Notes under the pieces: generated by a model
Told to the model about the DNA's origin: nothing
The model's input: the letters and a program-made list of their open reading frames with translations, nothing else
Database searches by the model: none
Made by a program: the position numbers and the translations under genes
Source of the DNA: Mycobacteriales bacterium
Lineage (GTDB): Bacteria > Actinomycetota > Actinomycetes > Mycobacteriales > QHCD01
Reading direction: 5' to 3'
DNA length: 64,000 nt
NCBI GenBank assembly: GCA_036497565.1
Contig: DASXJE010000006.1
Span: 1 to 64,000 of the forward strand
Part shown: one piece after another, positions 1 to 8,698 of the stretch
Numbering within the stretch: position 1 is the stretch's first letter
Layout: every line of letters begins with the position of its first letter

Positions 1-607
1 CGACCAGCGAGCGCACTTCCCTGGTGCCCTGCGGGTCGAGCCCGTTGGTCGGCTCGTCGAGCACCAGCAGGTCCCGCGGCTGCAGGAGCGCTGCGGCGAT
101 GCCGAGCCGCTGTTTCATGCCGAGTGAGTAGGCGCGCACCCGCTTGCCCGCCGCGGCCGCGAGGCCGACCGTGTCCAACGCCTCACCGATGCGGGTGCGG
201 GCGGTGGCCGGGTCGGCGGTCCGGTCGGCGGCGTCGAGCCGCTCGAGGTTGGCGTGACCGGACAGGTGCAGATGGAACGCCGGCCCCTCCACGAGCGCGC
301 CGATCCGAGGCAGCACGTCGGCGGCGTGCCGCGGCATCGCCAGGTCGAAGAGCCGGTGCGTGCCGGCGGTTGGCGCGATCAGGCCGAGCAGCATCCGGAT
401 CGTGGTGGTCTTGCCCGACCCGTTCGGGCCGAGGAAGCCATAGACACTGCCCTGAGGTACGACGAGATCGATGTGGTCGACCGCGACCTGCCCGCCCCGG
501 AACTGCTTGGTCAGCCCGATGCTGGTGACCGCCGGCGGGACCGCGCCCGGGGAGCGGTCGTCGAGACCGCCCCCCGGCATCGCAGCCACCTGGCTGATCG
601 TGCTCAC
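1..607 (-). CDS. ABC transporter ATP-binding protein (3' end cut by window edge)
   Basis: ATPase subunit of an ABC transporter, probably ABC-2 type. The translation shows Walker A GPNGSGKTTT, an ABC signature in YSLGMKQRLG and Walker B LLVLDEPTNGLDP; the protein is still open at base 1. The GTG start overlaps the TGA of the upstream LolA-like gene (GTGA), so the two are probably translationally coupled. The first ~20 residues are low-complexity and precede the usual nucleotide-binding fold. The permease should lie beyond the left edge. The substrate cannot be told; a role in envelope homeostasis is inferred only from the LolA-like partner. Confidence 0.9.
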   Translation of the reverse strand, partial: MSTISQVAAMPGGGLDDRSPGAVPPAVTSIGLTKQFRGGQVAVDHIDLVVPQGSVYGFLGPNGSGKTTTIRMLLGLIAPTAGTHRLFDLAMPRHAADVLPRIGALVEGPAFHLHLSGHANLERLDAADRTADPATARTRIGEALDTVGLAAAAGKRVRAYSLGMKQRLGIAAALLQPRDLLVLDEPTNGLDPQGTREVRSLV

Positions 608-1710
608 CGATGTGCCGCAGCGGCGTAGAGCTGGTCGGGCGCGACCGCGCCGACGATCAGCCGTCCGTCGTTGGTGAACAGCGCGCTGACCAGCGACGAC
701 TTGAGCAGCATGCCGCTGCCCCAGGAACCGCTGACCCGCGGCAGCGAGCCCATCACGGTGGCCAGTTCACCATCGCCGTGGATCTTGGCCGGGAGCTTGA
801 CGTTGTGCAGGATCGCGACCTGCGTCCAGCCCTTGCCGACGACCTCCGGCTTCGCGTGGCCCGCACCGTGCCTGGCCTCGGGCCGCGCACCCGGTGCCCG
901 CTTGTGGGCGCCCGGCGTGGACGAATGCACCGTCGCGCCCGCGGGCGGGGTGAACCGGAACTCGCTGGCGTCCGGCTTCGCGAAACTGACATGGGTGAAG
1001 CCCACCTCGAAGGCCGGCTTGACCGTGGAGCCCTTGGAGTAGACCTGCACCCGCAGCGGCACGTGGGTCGCGGAGTCGATCGCGATCCGCACCGAGCCGA
1101 TCAGCGACCGGGCGTCGCGCGGAGCGAGCGTCATCTCGTACGACGGCCGCCCGGCGACGGTCGCCGTACCGGCGGTCGAGACCTTGGTGGACGGGCTGAT
1201 CGCCGCAAGTGCCCTGTTGGCGGCCTGCTGCGGAGTCATGGCCCCCTGCTGGGAGGGCATGGCGTCGGCGTGGTGGCCGCTCATCCGCGCCGGCAGCAGC
1301 GTGTGGCTGGCCGAGTTGGAGGTGCTCGACCATTGCCACAGGTCGCGCCCGGAGCGGATCACGTCGGATTCGCCGAGCGTCCCGAGCAGCGCGATGCGCA
1401 CCTTGTCCGGGCCGGCGTACCAGACCCGCAGGGTGTGCGAGCCGGTGATCAGCGAGGACAGGTTGGAGCTGCCCTGCCCACCGTTCGTCGACGGCAGCGA
1501 CGGCAGGCCGAGATCGGCGTTCTGAACCACCGTTCCCGAAATGCCGGTTACGTGCGCGGTCTGTACCTCAGCCAGCAGCGCTGCCGCGGTCTTGTGCGGC
1601 AGCGGCGGCGAGGCGTTGGCCGAGAGCGCGTCGCCGATACCGACGCCCGCGCCGATGACGACCGCCACCGCGACCGGCGCGGTCCATCGACGAGCTCGGG
1701 CTGACAGCAC
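604..1710 (-). CDS. LolA/RseB-like exported protein
   Basis: About 368 residues. An N-terminal hydrophobic segment (around residues 10-30, ending in ALSANA) suggests a signal anchor or Sec signal. The rest resembles the LolA/RseB fold found in actinobacterial DUF2092-type proteins: a long stretch of beta-strands with a Trp-rich patch (RDLWQW) and a C-terminal half rich in Pro/Ala/His. I chose the GTG at 1710 because AGAGGGG precedes it at sensible distance; an upstream extension would run into the divergent response regulator. It is the first gene of a unit with the ABC ATPase. Binding of a lipid or lipoprotein is inferred from the fold only. Confidence 0.75.
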   Translation of the reverse strand: MLSARARRWTAPVAVAVVIGAGVGIGDALSANASPPLPHKTAAALLAEVQTAHVTGISGTVVQNADLGLPSLPSTNGGQGSSNLSSLITGSHTLRVWYAGPDKVRIALLGTLGESDVIRSGRDLWQWSSTSNSASHTLLPARMSGHHADAMPSQQGAMTPQQAANRALAAISPSTKVSTAGTATVAGRPSYEMTLAPRDARSLIGSVRIAIDSATHVPLRVQVYSKGSTVKPAFEVGFTHVSFAKPDASEFRFTPPAGATVHSSTPGAHKRAPGARPEARHGAGHAKPEVVGKGWTQVAILHNVKLPAKIHGDGELATVMGSLPRVSGSWGSGMLLKSSLVSALFTNDGRLIVGAVAPDQLYAAAAHR

Positions 1711-1816
1711 CCAAACCACCCCTCTTCGTGAGATTCGCCTATTCGGTGTTCGTGACGTCATGCTGCCCGTTGCATGCTGTGAGGAGCCTGAGAGGTCGAT
1801 CCTAAGAGGAGAAACG

Positions 1817-2494
1817 GTGCGCCTGTTGGTCGTCGACGACGAGGTCCGCCTGGCCGACGCGCTCCGGCGCGGCCTGGAGGCGGAGGGCTTCGTCGTCGAC
1901 GTGGCCCACACCGGCCCGGACGGGCTGCACCTGGCACGAGAGCACACCTACGACGCGATCGTTCTCGACGTGATGCTGCCCGGCCTCTCCGGCTACCGGA
2001 TCGCCCGCGCGCTGCGCGCCGAGGACAACTGGGTGCCGGTGCTCATGCTCACCGCGAAGGACGGCGAGTACGACGAAGCCGACGGGCTCGACGTCGGCGC
2101 CGACGACTACCTGACCAAGCCGTTCTCCTTCGTCGTCCTCATCGCCCGGCTGCGCGCCCTGCTGCGCCGCGCGGCGCCGCCGCGCCCGGCCGTCCTCGCC
2201 GCGGGCGACCTCACGCTCGACCCGGCGAGCCGGCAGGTGTCGCGCGCCGGGGCCGACGTACCGCTGACCCCGAAGGAGTTCGCGCTGCTGGAGTATCTGC
2301 TCCGGCACGCCGGCGACGTGGTGTCGAAGACGGACATCCTCACCCACGTCTGGGACGCCCACTACGACGGCGACCCCAACATCGTCGAGGTCTACATCGG
2401 CTACCTGCGCCGCAAGCTCGACACGCCCTTCGGCCGGCGCGGCCTGCAGACGGTGCGGGGCGCCGGCTACCGGCTGGCGGTCGACGGTGGCTGA
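1817..2494 (+). CDS. OmpR-family response regulator
   Basis: 225 residues. The receiver domain has the acidic pair DD near residues 7-8, phospho-acceptor D51 (VLDVMLPG) and K101 (LTKPF). A winged-helix DNA-binding domain follows (LTPKEFALLEYLL, then the recognition region NIVEVYIGYLRRKL and a final GAGYRL). The GTG start at 1817 is fixed by AGAGGAG just upstream and by the family N-terminus RLLVVDDE. The histidine kinase gene follows 11 bases later, so the pair is one operon. It is transcribed away from the LolA-like/ABC unit across a 106-base divergent region, which makes that unit a plausible target. Confidence 0.95.
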   Translation: MRLLVVDDEVRLADALRRGLEAEGFVVDVAHTGPDGLHLAREHTYDAIVLDVMLPGLSGYRIARALRAEDNWVPVLMLTAKDGEYDEADGLDVGADDYLTKPFSFVVLIARLRALLRRAAPPRPAVLAAGDLTLDPASRQVSRAGADVPLTPKEFALLEYLLRHAGDVVSKTDILTHVWDAHYDGDPNIVEVYIGYLRRKLDTPFGRRGLQTVRGAGYRLAVDGG

Positions 2495-2505
2495 CCGGCG
2501 CGACG

Positions 2506-3951
2506 ATGGCTGAGAGCTCCGCCGCGGAGCGGTCGCTCGGGCAGCGATCGGTCGGGCGGCCGGCGTGGTGGCAGACCCGCAGCCTGCGTGCCCGGCTCAC
2601 CGTGCTCGCCACCTCGGTGCTGGCTATCGGCCTCGGCGCCGGAGCCCTGCTGCTCGTCGTCTCGCTCGGCCACAGCCTGACCACCGCGCTGGATGCGAGC
2701 GCCCGACGTACCGCCCAGGACGTGGCGGTCCTGGTGAACAACGGCGAGGCGCTGCCCGAGCCGCTGCCGGTCGGTGACGGCAACACCGTCGTCGTGCAGG
2801 TGATCGACTCCGCGGGACGCGTCGACGCCGCATCCGCGGGTGCCGACCACCTGGTGCCGCTGCTTCCCCCTCCGGCGTTGGCCGAGATCCGGGCGGGAAA
2901 GATCCTGCAGGTGTCCGGCGACCAGGCCGGGGTGACCGGCTCGCTGCGGGTGCTCGGAGTGGCCGCCGGACCGCGTGGCGACCGCCGGACGGTGGTGGTG
3001 GCCGTCGACGCGAGCCAGACCGGCGAGAGCGTGCGGGTGCTGCGGACGGCGCTGTTCATCGGCGTACCGATTCTGTTGGTGCTGCTGGCACTGCTGTCGT
3101 GGTACGTCGTCGGCCGGGCGCTGCGGCCGGTCGAGGAGCTGCGGCGCGGAGCCGAGGAGATCACCGGGGCGGGCGGGGCCCGGCAGCTCCCGGTCGCCGC
3201 CAGCGACGACGAGGTGCATCGGCTCGCGCTGACCCTCAACGACATGCTCGGGCGGCTGGACGCGGCGAGCGCGCAACAGCGGGCGTTCGTCGCCGACGCC
3301 GCGCACGAGTTGCGCAGCCCGCTGGCCAGCCTGCGCACCCAGCTCGAGGTGGCCCACCACCTCGGTGACCGGGCCGACTGGCCGCGCACCGCGGACGGCG
3401 CGCTCGTCGACGTCGCCCGGCTGTCCCGGCTCATCGACGACCTGCTGCTCCTGGCCCGGATGGACGGCGGCGGATCCGCGCAACAGTTGCGTCGTACGCC
3501 GGTCGACGTGACGGCACTGGTCGCCGACTGCGCCACGGGCTACGCGGGCGCGCGGGTGCCGGTCGAGATGGCGTCGACCGCGCCGGCGATCTCCGACGCC
3601 GACCCCGACGCAATGCGCCGGGTCGTGGTCAACCTGCTGGACAACGCCGTACGGCACGCGACCTCGCGGGTGACGGTCTCCGTCGCACTGACGGACGACG
3701 GCGTCACCATCACCGTCGCCGACGACGGGCCCGGGATCCCGGTCGCCGACCGCGATCGGGTCTTCGACCGATTCACCCGGCTGGACGACGCCCGCAGCCG
3801 CGACGCCGGCGGCACCGGGCTGGGTCTGGCCATCGTCCGCGAACTGGTGCAGGCGCACGGCGGGCGGATCGACCTCGCCGACGCCGGCCCCGGCCTGCGA
3901 GCCGTCGTACACCTCCCGCCGCCCGTCCACCGCCGACGCCCCCTCCCGTGA
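2506..3951 (+). CDS. Sensor histidine kinase (HAMP-HisKA-HATPase)
   Basis: 481 residues, cognate kinase of the preceding regulator. Two membrane helices (about residues 30-55 and 180-205) bracket an extracytoplasmic sensor. A HAMP segment (RPVEELRRGAEEI) follows, then the H box FVADAAHELRSPLASL with phospho-acceptor His267, N box NLLDNAVRHA and glycine boxes DDGPGIP and GTGLGLAIV. The last residues (RRRPLP) and the TGA stop lie inside a dispersed inverted repeat, so the C-terminus seems to have been shaped by repeat insertion. The signal sensed is unknown. Confidence 0.95.
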   Translation: MAESSAAERSLGQRSVGRPAWWQTRSLRARLTVLATSVLAIGLGAGALLLVVSLGHSLTTALDASARRTAQDVAVLVNNGEALPEPLPVGDGNTVVVQVIDSAGRVDAASAGADHLVPLLPPPALAEIRAGKILQVSGDQAGVTGSLRVLGVAAGPRGDRRTVVVAVDASQTGESVRVLRTALFIGVPILLVLLALLSWYVVGRALRPVEELRRGAEEITGAGGARQLPVAASDDEVHRLALTLNDMLGRLDAASAQQRAFVADAAHELRSPLASLRTQLEVAHHLGDRADWPRTADGALVDVARLSRLIDDLLLLARMDGGGSAQQLRRTPVDVTALVADCATGYAGARVPVEMASTAPAISDADPDAMRRVVVNLLDNAVRHATSRVTVSVALTDDGVTITVADDGPGIPVADRDRVFDRFTRLDDARSRDAGGTGLGLAIVRELVQAHGGRIDLADAGPGLRAVVHLPPPVHRRRPLP

Positions 3952-4007
3952 TCAAGAGGGGATTCGTACGGCGTTTCGTGTCGGAACCCCCTCTTGATCA
4001 TGGGGGG
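3942..4007. repeat. Dispersed intergenic inverted repeat, copy A
   Basis: Core arms TGATCAAGAGGGG (3949-3961) and CCCCTCTTGATCA (3988-4000) are perfect complements, extended outward by C- and G-runs. The spacer contains GTACGGCGTTTCG. The left arm supplies the stop codon of the histidine kinase gene. Arms and spacer closely match the copy at 51073-51132 and are related to those at 15385 and 61421. It could fold as a strong hairpin and act as a terminator, or be a REP-like element; no U-tract is present. Confidence 0.85.
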
Positions 4008-4066
4008 AGCGAGGGCTAAGCGGGAGGGCCGGCGGTGGTCGGGCGCGGTGCTCCTAGGCTGGCGGC

Positions 4067-5044
4067 ATGCATGCGATCACGCTGCCGTCCTTCGGCGGCC
4101 CCGAGGCGCTGACCTGGGCCGAGGTACCCGACCCGAAGCCCGACACCGGCGAGGTACTGATCGACGTCGCCGCGACCGCGGTCAATCGGGCCGACATCAT
4201 GCAGCGACAGGGTCACTACCCGCCGCCGCCCGGCGCGCCGCCGTACCCGGGGCTGGAGTGCAGCGGACGGATCGCCGCCCTGGGCGACGGCGTCACCGGG
4301 TGGGAGGTCGGCGACGAGGTGTGCGCCCTGCTCGCCGGTGGCGGGTACGCCGAAAAGGTCGCCGCGCCGGCCGGGCAGCTGCTTCCGGTGCCGGCCGGCG
4401 TGTCCGTCGTCGACGCCGCCGCGCTGCCCGAGGTGACCTGCACGGTGTGGTCGAACGTCTTCATGGTCGCCCGGCTGCAGCCCGGCGAGGTCTTCTGCGT
4501 GCACGGCGGGTCGAGCGGCATCGGGACCATGGCGATCCAGCTCGCCGCTCGCCACGGTGCCCGGGTGTTCTGCACCGCCGGTACGCCGGAGAAGCGGGCC
4601 CGCTGCCGCGAGTTGGGCGCCGAGGTGGCGATCGACTACCGCGAGGAGGACTTCGTCGAGCGGATCGCCGACGAGACCGGTGGTCATGGCGCCGACGTGA
4701 TCCTGGACAACATGGGGGCGTCGTACCTGCCCCGCAACATGAAGGCGCTCGCCGCCGACGGCCGCCTCGTGGTGCTCGGCATGCAGGGCGGCCGTACCGG
4801 CGAGCTCGACCTTGGCGCGCTCATGGCCAAGCGCGCCATGGTCACCGCGACCGGTCTGCGCGCCCGGTCACGGGAGAGCAAGGCGGAGATCGTCGCCGCG
4901 GTGCTCGCGAACGTCTGGCCGGCGATCGAGGCGGGCGAGGTTCACCCCGTGATCGACCGGAAGCTGCCCGTGAAGGACGCGGCGGAAGCGCACCGCATCA
5001 TCGAGTCCGGTGGTCACGTGGGCAAGGTGCTGCTCACGGTCTGA
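4067..5044 (+). CDS. NAD(P)H:quinone oxidoreductase, zinc-free MDR family (PIG3-like)
   Basis: 325 residues, the usual length for quinone oxidoreductases of the medium-chain dehydrogenase/reductase superfamily. The N-terminal catalytic domain shows NRADIMQRQGHYPPPPG, a PIG3/TP53I3-type signature, and lacks the zinc-ligand set of alcohol dehydrogenases. The nucleotide-binding motif GGSSGIGTMAIQLA lies near residues 146-159. The expected role is NADPH-dependent reduction of quinones or other electrophiles in the cytosol. It is monocistronic between the repeat at 3942 and the convergent lipoprotein gene, whose stop lies 12 bases beyond. Confidence 0.9.
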   Translation: MHAITLPSFGGPEALTWAEVPDPKPDTGEVLIDVAATAVNRADIMQRQGHYPPPPGAPPYPGLECSGRIAALGDGVTGWEVGDEVCALLAGGGYAEKVAAPAGQLLPVPAGVSVVDAAALPEVTCTVWSNVFMVARLQPGEVFCVHGGSSGIGTMAIQLAARHGARVFCTAGTPEKRARCRELGAEVAIDYREEDFVERIADETGGHGADVILDNMGASYLPRNMKALAADGRLVVLGMQGGRTGELDLGALMAKRAMVTATGLRARSRESKAEIVAAVLANVWPAIEAGEVHPVIDRKLPVKDAAEAHRIIESGGHVGKVLLTV

Positions 5045-5056
5045 CCGCAGCGCGGA

Positions 5057-5686
5057 TCACCCGCCGGTCGGCGCCTTCACCACGACGGTCTGGTTCCAGT
5101 CGGTGAACACGATCGATCCGCTGCTCCCGCTCGACTTGCTCGCGCTGATCTTCAACGGGTACGGATGTGCCGTGTTGTTCGCGACGAACAGCGTGCCCTG
5201 GCCGCTGCTGTCCTTGAGCTGAACGGCATCCTGACCGTTGACGGTGGCAGTCCCCGCCTTCTTGATGGTGCCCTTCGGCTTGAGCGCCTGGTTGATCAGC
5301 GTGTTCTTGTCGACGATGCCGGCGAGCTGACTGGCACTGCTGCTGCCGATCGGCAACTTGACGTACGGCGAGCCGCCCTGCTTGACGTAGAGCTGGCTGC
5401 CGACCTTGACGACGTTGATCGTCCGGCCCTGCGCCTGCACACTTCCGGTCGCGTCGCCCTGCTTGTTCAGTTGCAGGTTAAGGGTCACCGTCTGACCGGA
5501 CTTGCCGACGCTTCCCTTGACCCGCACCGACGATGCCGACTGGGCCGCCTGCTTGGCGTCGGACAGGATGGTCGACGCAGACTTCGACGCTTCGCCGGAA
5601 TTAGCCGACGCGGTCGTTCCGCTGCTGCATCCGGCAGCGATCAACGCACCGAGAACGGCCAGCGCGAGAAGAGGTTTCCGGGACAT
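5057..5686 (-). CDS. LppX/LprG-like lipoprotein
   Basis: 209 residues. A lipoprotein signal peptide ends in the lipobox LIAAGC with Cys20 as the predicted lipidation site. The mature part has alternating strand patterns (VKVGSQLYVKQGG, AVQLKDSSGQGTLFVANN) typical of the LolA-like fold of actinobacterial LprG/LppX proteins, which carry lipids across the periplasm. It ends near the convergent oxidoreductase gene. Upstream, between it and bpa, lies the double palindrome at 5848-5925. The cargo is unknown. Confidence 0.75.
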   Translation of the reverse strand: MSRKPLLALAVLGALIAAGCSSGTTASANSGEASKSASTILSDAKQAAQSASSVRVKGSVGKSGQTVTLNLQLNKQGDATGSVQAQGRTINVVKVGSQLYVKQGGSPYVKLPIGSSSASQLAGIVDKNTLINQALKPKGTIKKAGTATVNGQDAVQLKDSSGQGTLFVANNTAHPYPLKISASKSSGSSGSIVFTDWNQTVVVKAPTGG

Positions 5687-6000
5687 GCGTACCTCCGGTG
5701 CCGCACAGGGAGGTCCTGCATCGCCAGACGGCGAAACGAGGGTTCGCTGAGCCCCTACAACGACAAATTGGACACTACCCGCGCTTTACTTGCGCGTCAG
5801 GGAGATGCCCGAACTGCCCGCCGCCCCGACCGCTGCCCGGCCCTTGCCCAAAACCCACTACTAGTGGGTTTTGGTCCACGACACGCCGTACGCGATGTCC
5901 ACAACCCACTAGTAGTGGGTTTTGTCCACGGTCTTCGATCAGCTACGGCGAACCTGTGGGGTGGTGTGCGGCCCCGGAACGGGTGGGTGAGGATGGAGGC
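5687..6000. promoter_or_regulatory. Divergent intergenic region, lipoprotein gene / bpa
   Basis: 314 bases without a convincing gene, holding the 5' regions of the lipoprotein gene (minus) and bpa (plus). The conspicuous content is the pair of palindromes at 5848-5874 and 5901-5925, described separately. A purine-rich GGATGGAGGC directly precedes the bpa ATG. No clear -35/-10 pair was recognised. Confidence 0.5.
5848..5925. repeat. Nested double palindrome CCCACTA-N-TAGTGGG
   Basis: First unit 5848-5874: arms CCAAAACCCACTA and TAGTGGGTTTTGG are perfect around a single C. Second unit 5901-5925: ACAACCCACTA, G, TAGTGGGTTTTGT. The two units are also near reverse complements of each other, separated by a spacer containing ACACGCCGTACG, which resembles the spacer core of the 15385 element. 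This could be a pair of operators for a dimeric repressor controlling the lipoprotein gene or bpa, or a cruciform-type repeat. Confidence 0.85.
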
Positions 6001-6558
6001 ATGAGCGAACAGCAGGGACAACGTGTAGTGGTGGTCGGACCGGACGGGCAACCGATGGGTCAGATGCCGTTCGGCCAAGGCACCGGAGCGGCGGGCGACG
6101 TGGCGGCGATGGCCGAGGGCGATCATCCCGAGGTCAGCGATCTGGTGGAGCAGCCGGCCAAGGTGATGCGGATCGGCACGATGATCAAGCAGTTGCTCGA
6201 GGAGGTGCGTGCGGCTCCCCTCGACGAAGCCAGTCGGCAACGACTCAAGGAGATCCACGCATCGTCCGTCCGCGAACTCGAACAGGGTCTCGCCCCCGAG
6301 CTGCGCGAAGAGCTCGAGCGCCTTTCGCTGCCCTTCTCCGACGACAAGACGCCGTCGGATTCGGAACTGCGCATCGCCCAGGCGCAGCTGGTCGGCTGGC
6401 TCGAGGGTTTGTTCCACGGCATTCAGACCGCGTTGTTCGCGCAGCAGATGGCGGCGCGCGTGCAGCTCGAGGAGATGCGCCGACGCGCGCTGCCCGGCGG
6501 CTCGCAGCCCGGCGGCTCGATGCCGTCGCAGCCCGGCTCGACCGGGCAGTACCTCTAG
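6001..6558 (+). CDS. bpa: Bacterial proteasome activator Bpa
   Basis: 185 residues. Matches the Bpa (PafE) family: an extended N-terminus, a central helical bundle (EQPAKVMRIGTMIKQLLEEV and the segment through IQTALFAQQMAARVQLEEMRRR), a Gly/Pro/Ser-rich linker and the C-terminal GQYL. In mycobacteria the C-terminal GQYL docks in the alpha-ring pockets of the 20S proteasome to open the gate without ATP; the ring stimulates breakdown of unfolded proteins such as HspR. Its presence implies the organism has a 20S proteasome. The start is the ATG after GGATGGAGGC. Its stop overlaps that of the convergent heparinase-like gene in CTAG. Confidence 0.97.
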   Translation: MSEQQGQRVVVVGPDGQPMGQMPFGQGTGAAGDVAAMAEGDHPEVSDLVEQPAKVMRIGTMIKQLLEEVRAAPLDEASRQRLKEIHASSVRELEQGLAPELREELERLSLPFSDDKTPSDSELRIAQAQLVGWLEGLFHGIQTALFAQQMAARVQLEEMRRRALPGGSQPGGSMPSQPGSTGQYL

Positions 6559-8471
6559 CCCGCCGACATCGACAGCCGCCACGACCCGTCCCTGCCCGGG
6601 TTGCGGGCGGCGAGGACCGCGCGGTACAGCGTCGAGCCCCACACCGGAGTCAGTCGCCGGTCGTCGACGGCGATCGGCTCGACCGTGACGGAGACCGCGT
6701 CCTTGTCGTAGTCGACGGCCAGCGGGCGACCGCTCCCCGGCGGACGTACGACGATCCGGCCGGCGGTCGACGTATCCACGGGCCCGGAGCACATCAGATG
6801 CAGGACCACCGACTCGGGATCATGGTCGAGTTGCCAGCGCTCCTGCACCGTGATGCGCGAGTCGGCACGGTCGAGCGCCACCTCCCTGACCCATGAGGTG
6901 ATACCGGCCTCCGCGGGATAGGCGCCGGCGATGTCCTGCCTGATCGACGCGCTGTCGCCGTCCCCGGACTGGAACACGTCGGAAGCGCGATGGTCGCGGC
7001 CCGGCGCCTGATCGACGCCGTCCACCTCGGGCAGGTTGTGGTAGCTGCTGCGCATCGTCCAAATGCTGTATCGGTCCGGGCCGAAGGTCGCCCGGGTGTA
7101 TTCCCCGACCCCGACGTCGACCAGTGCCGGCTGACCGTCGACCGCCACGAGGAAGCTGCCGACGTCGTTGTGGTTGTGGCACTCGGCGTTGTGGCCGCCC
7201 TTCACCGCGACGAAGAGTCCGGCCGTGTCGCCGGCGCGCTCCCGGGCCACCCAGAGCTCGGTCTGCGGCCACCAGGCCGCGCGGACCAGCGGTGGCGGCT
7301 GGTTCGGTTCGGTCGCCCATTGCCGGTCGGTCAACGCCCGGAGCTGGCGCATCGGCGAGAGCACACCGCCCATGCTGACGGCCGGTCCGGCGCCGCGCAT
7401 GGACCGCGCATGCGCGCGCATCTCCGGGTCGCCGACCCGACCGCCGTAGGCGTAGAGCAGTTGCGGCTCGTTGGAACCGTCGGAGCGGGCTGATCCGTCG
7501 GCGACGTTGACATACCAGCTCTCGCCGATGTGGATGCGGTGCGGGTAGCGGCCGATCTCCCGGACGAGCGGCAGTTCGAACCCGTCGAGCGCTCCACCGC
7601 TGCTCTGCAGCAGCAGTTCCAGGCAGTCGAACAGCGACGCTCCGGCGCGCCACCAGTAGCTCTGCCCCTCGTCGCAGCCACCGTCCTCGGAGTAGCTGTC
7701 GAGAAAGACGTCGAGGCCTTCGAGCGCGCGCTGCACCGTGGTACGCCGGTCGTCCTCATCGTCGAGCAGCAGCGAGCAGGCCAGCACGTTGGAGTGGATC
7801 CACGGGTTCCAGTTGTTCACCGGGTGCCCGGGGCGACCCCGGCCGGACCAGTGCCAGTCCGTCGCCCGGAACGGCACCAGGACCCGTGTGCGCACCTCGT
7901 CCCGCAGCCGGCGCACCGACTCCGGGGCGCGAGCTGCGAGCTCCTCGCCGAGTACCTCGTGCACCCAGGCCATGAGCGCCGCCGTCTCGGCCGCGAAGAG
8001 GTCGACGAAGGGCCGGGCCGGGTCGGGCAGCCCGCCATCGGAGTGGGCGAACCGGTCGTGAGCCGGCACCGACCATGACGTCTCCTCGCACACCAGCCAC
8101 ACGCCGTCGAGTACGTCGTCGATCCACCGCGCGTCACCGGTGACGCAGGCCGCCTGCAGTGCCGCCGAGATTCGGTGCCGCCGGGCAAAGTATCGGGTCT
8201 CGTATTCCGACCGGTTGCCGGTCCGGAGGAACGCCAGCCACTGGGCCGCCGGAAGCACCGACCACTCGGCGGCCGACAACTCCTCGGCCCGATCGACGAT
8301 CGCCCGCGTGGTCGTGTCGTCCACGAACGACCAGGCAGGTCGGTCCGACACCGAGGGCAGCGGATGCCACGAGCCGGGTGCCGGAAGCTTCGCCAGCGCC
8401 GAACCACCGAGCATCTCGACGAGTCGGGAACCGGCCGGGGACACTCCCGACGGGACCTGGTCGGTCGCCAC
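6555..8471 (-). CDS. Heparinase II/III-family polysaccharide lyase
   Basis: 638 residues. The N-terminal half is a helical toroid-like region (RIHIGESWYVNVADGSAR within it). The C-terminal half has the heparinase II/III signature (GHNAECHNHNDVGSFLVAVDG) with the His/Asn/Asp cluster, then a beta-sandwich. Enzymes of this family cleave uronate-containing polysaccharides by beta-elimination. No signal peptide is visible, so it probably acts in the cytosol on imported oligosaccharides. The start is GTG at 8471, preceded by AGGAGG. It faces the divergent permease/binding-protein operon across a 227-base control region, so the two units look like one utilisation locus. Confidence 0.85.
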   Translation of the reverse strand: MATDQVPSGVSPAGSRLVEMLGGSALAKLPAPGSWHPLPSVSDRPAWSFVDDTTTRAIVDRAEELSAAEWSVLPAAQWLAFLRTGNRSEYETRYFARRHRISAALQAACVTGDARWIDDVLDGVWLVCEETSWSVPAHDRFAHSDGGLPDPARPFVDLFAAETAALMAWVHEVLGEELAARAPESVRRLRDEVRTRVLVPFRATDWHWSGRGRPGHPVNNWNPWIHSNVLACSLLLDDEDDRRTTVQRALEGLDVFLDSYSEDGGCDEGQSYWWRAGASLFDCLELLLQSSGGALDGFELPLVREIGRYPHRIHIGESWYVNVADGSARSDGSNEPQLLYAYGGRVGDPEMRAHARSMRGAGPAVSMGGVLSPMRQLRALTDRQWATEPNQPPPLVRAAWWPQTELWVARERAGDTAGLFVAVKGGHNAECHNHNDVGSFLVAVDGQPALVDVGVGEYTRATFGPDRYSIWTMRSSYHNLPEVDGVDQAPGRDHRASDVFQSGDGDSASIRQDIAGAYPAEAGITSWVREVALDRADSRITVQERWQLDHDPESVVLHLMCSGPVDTSTAGRIVVRPPGSGRPLAVDYDKDAVSVTVEPIAVDDRRLTPVWGSTLYRAVLAARNPGRDGSWRLSMSAG

Positions 8472-8498
8472 GATTTAAGCCTCCTGAGTCGACCAAAA

Positions 8499-8512
8499 GG
8501 AAAGCGTTTGCC
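8499..8512. promoter_or_regulatory. Candidate LacI/GalR-type operator
   Basis: GGAAAGCGTTTGCC, read on the other strand as GGCAAACGCTTTCC, is a near-palindrome with a central CG matching the general LacI/CcpA operator pattern. It lies just upstream of the lyase start and in the region shared with the permease operon, so one repressor could control both. No LacI gene is adjacent; the nearest in the window is at 61508. Confidence 0.5.
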
Positions 8513-8563
8513 CTGTTCGCCCGGCCAATCGTTGCGGTACGGCGGACAACCGTCAACCAGGTC

Positions 8564-8595
8564 TTGACAATGATTCGCGCGGTGCACAGACTGCT
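8564..8595 (+). promoter_or_regulatory. Weak candidate promoter for the permease operon
   Basis: TTGACA at 8564-8569 is a perfect -35 hexamer about 130 bases upstream of the first permease gene. The -10 at 17-18 bases spacing (CAGACT/AGACTG) is poor, so this is only a candidate. Confidence 0.3.
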
Positions 8596-8698
8596 CGGCA
8601 CACAAAAGCAGCGACGTGTAGGCCGATGTCGTCCAACCCTCGTACCAGACCGCACACCGGCGTTCAAGGCTCCGTCGGGTAAACCATTTCCAGGAGGA

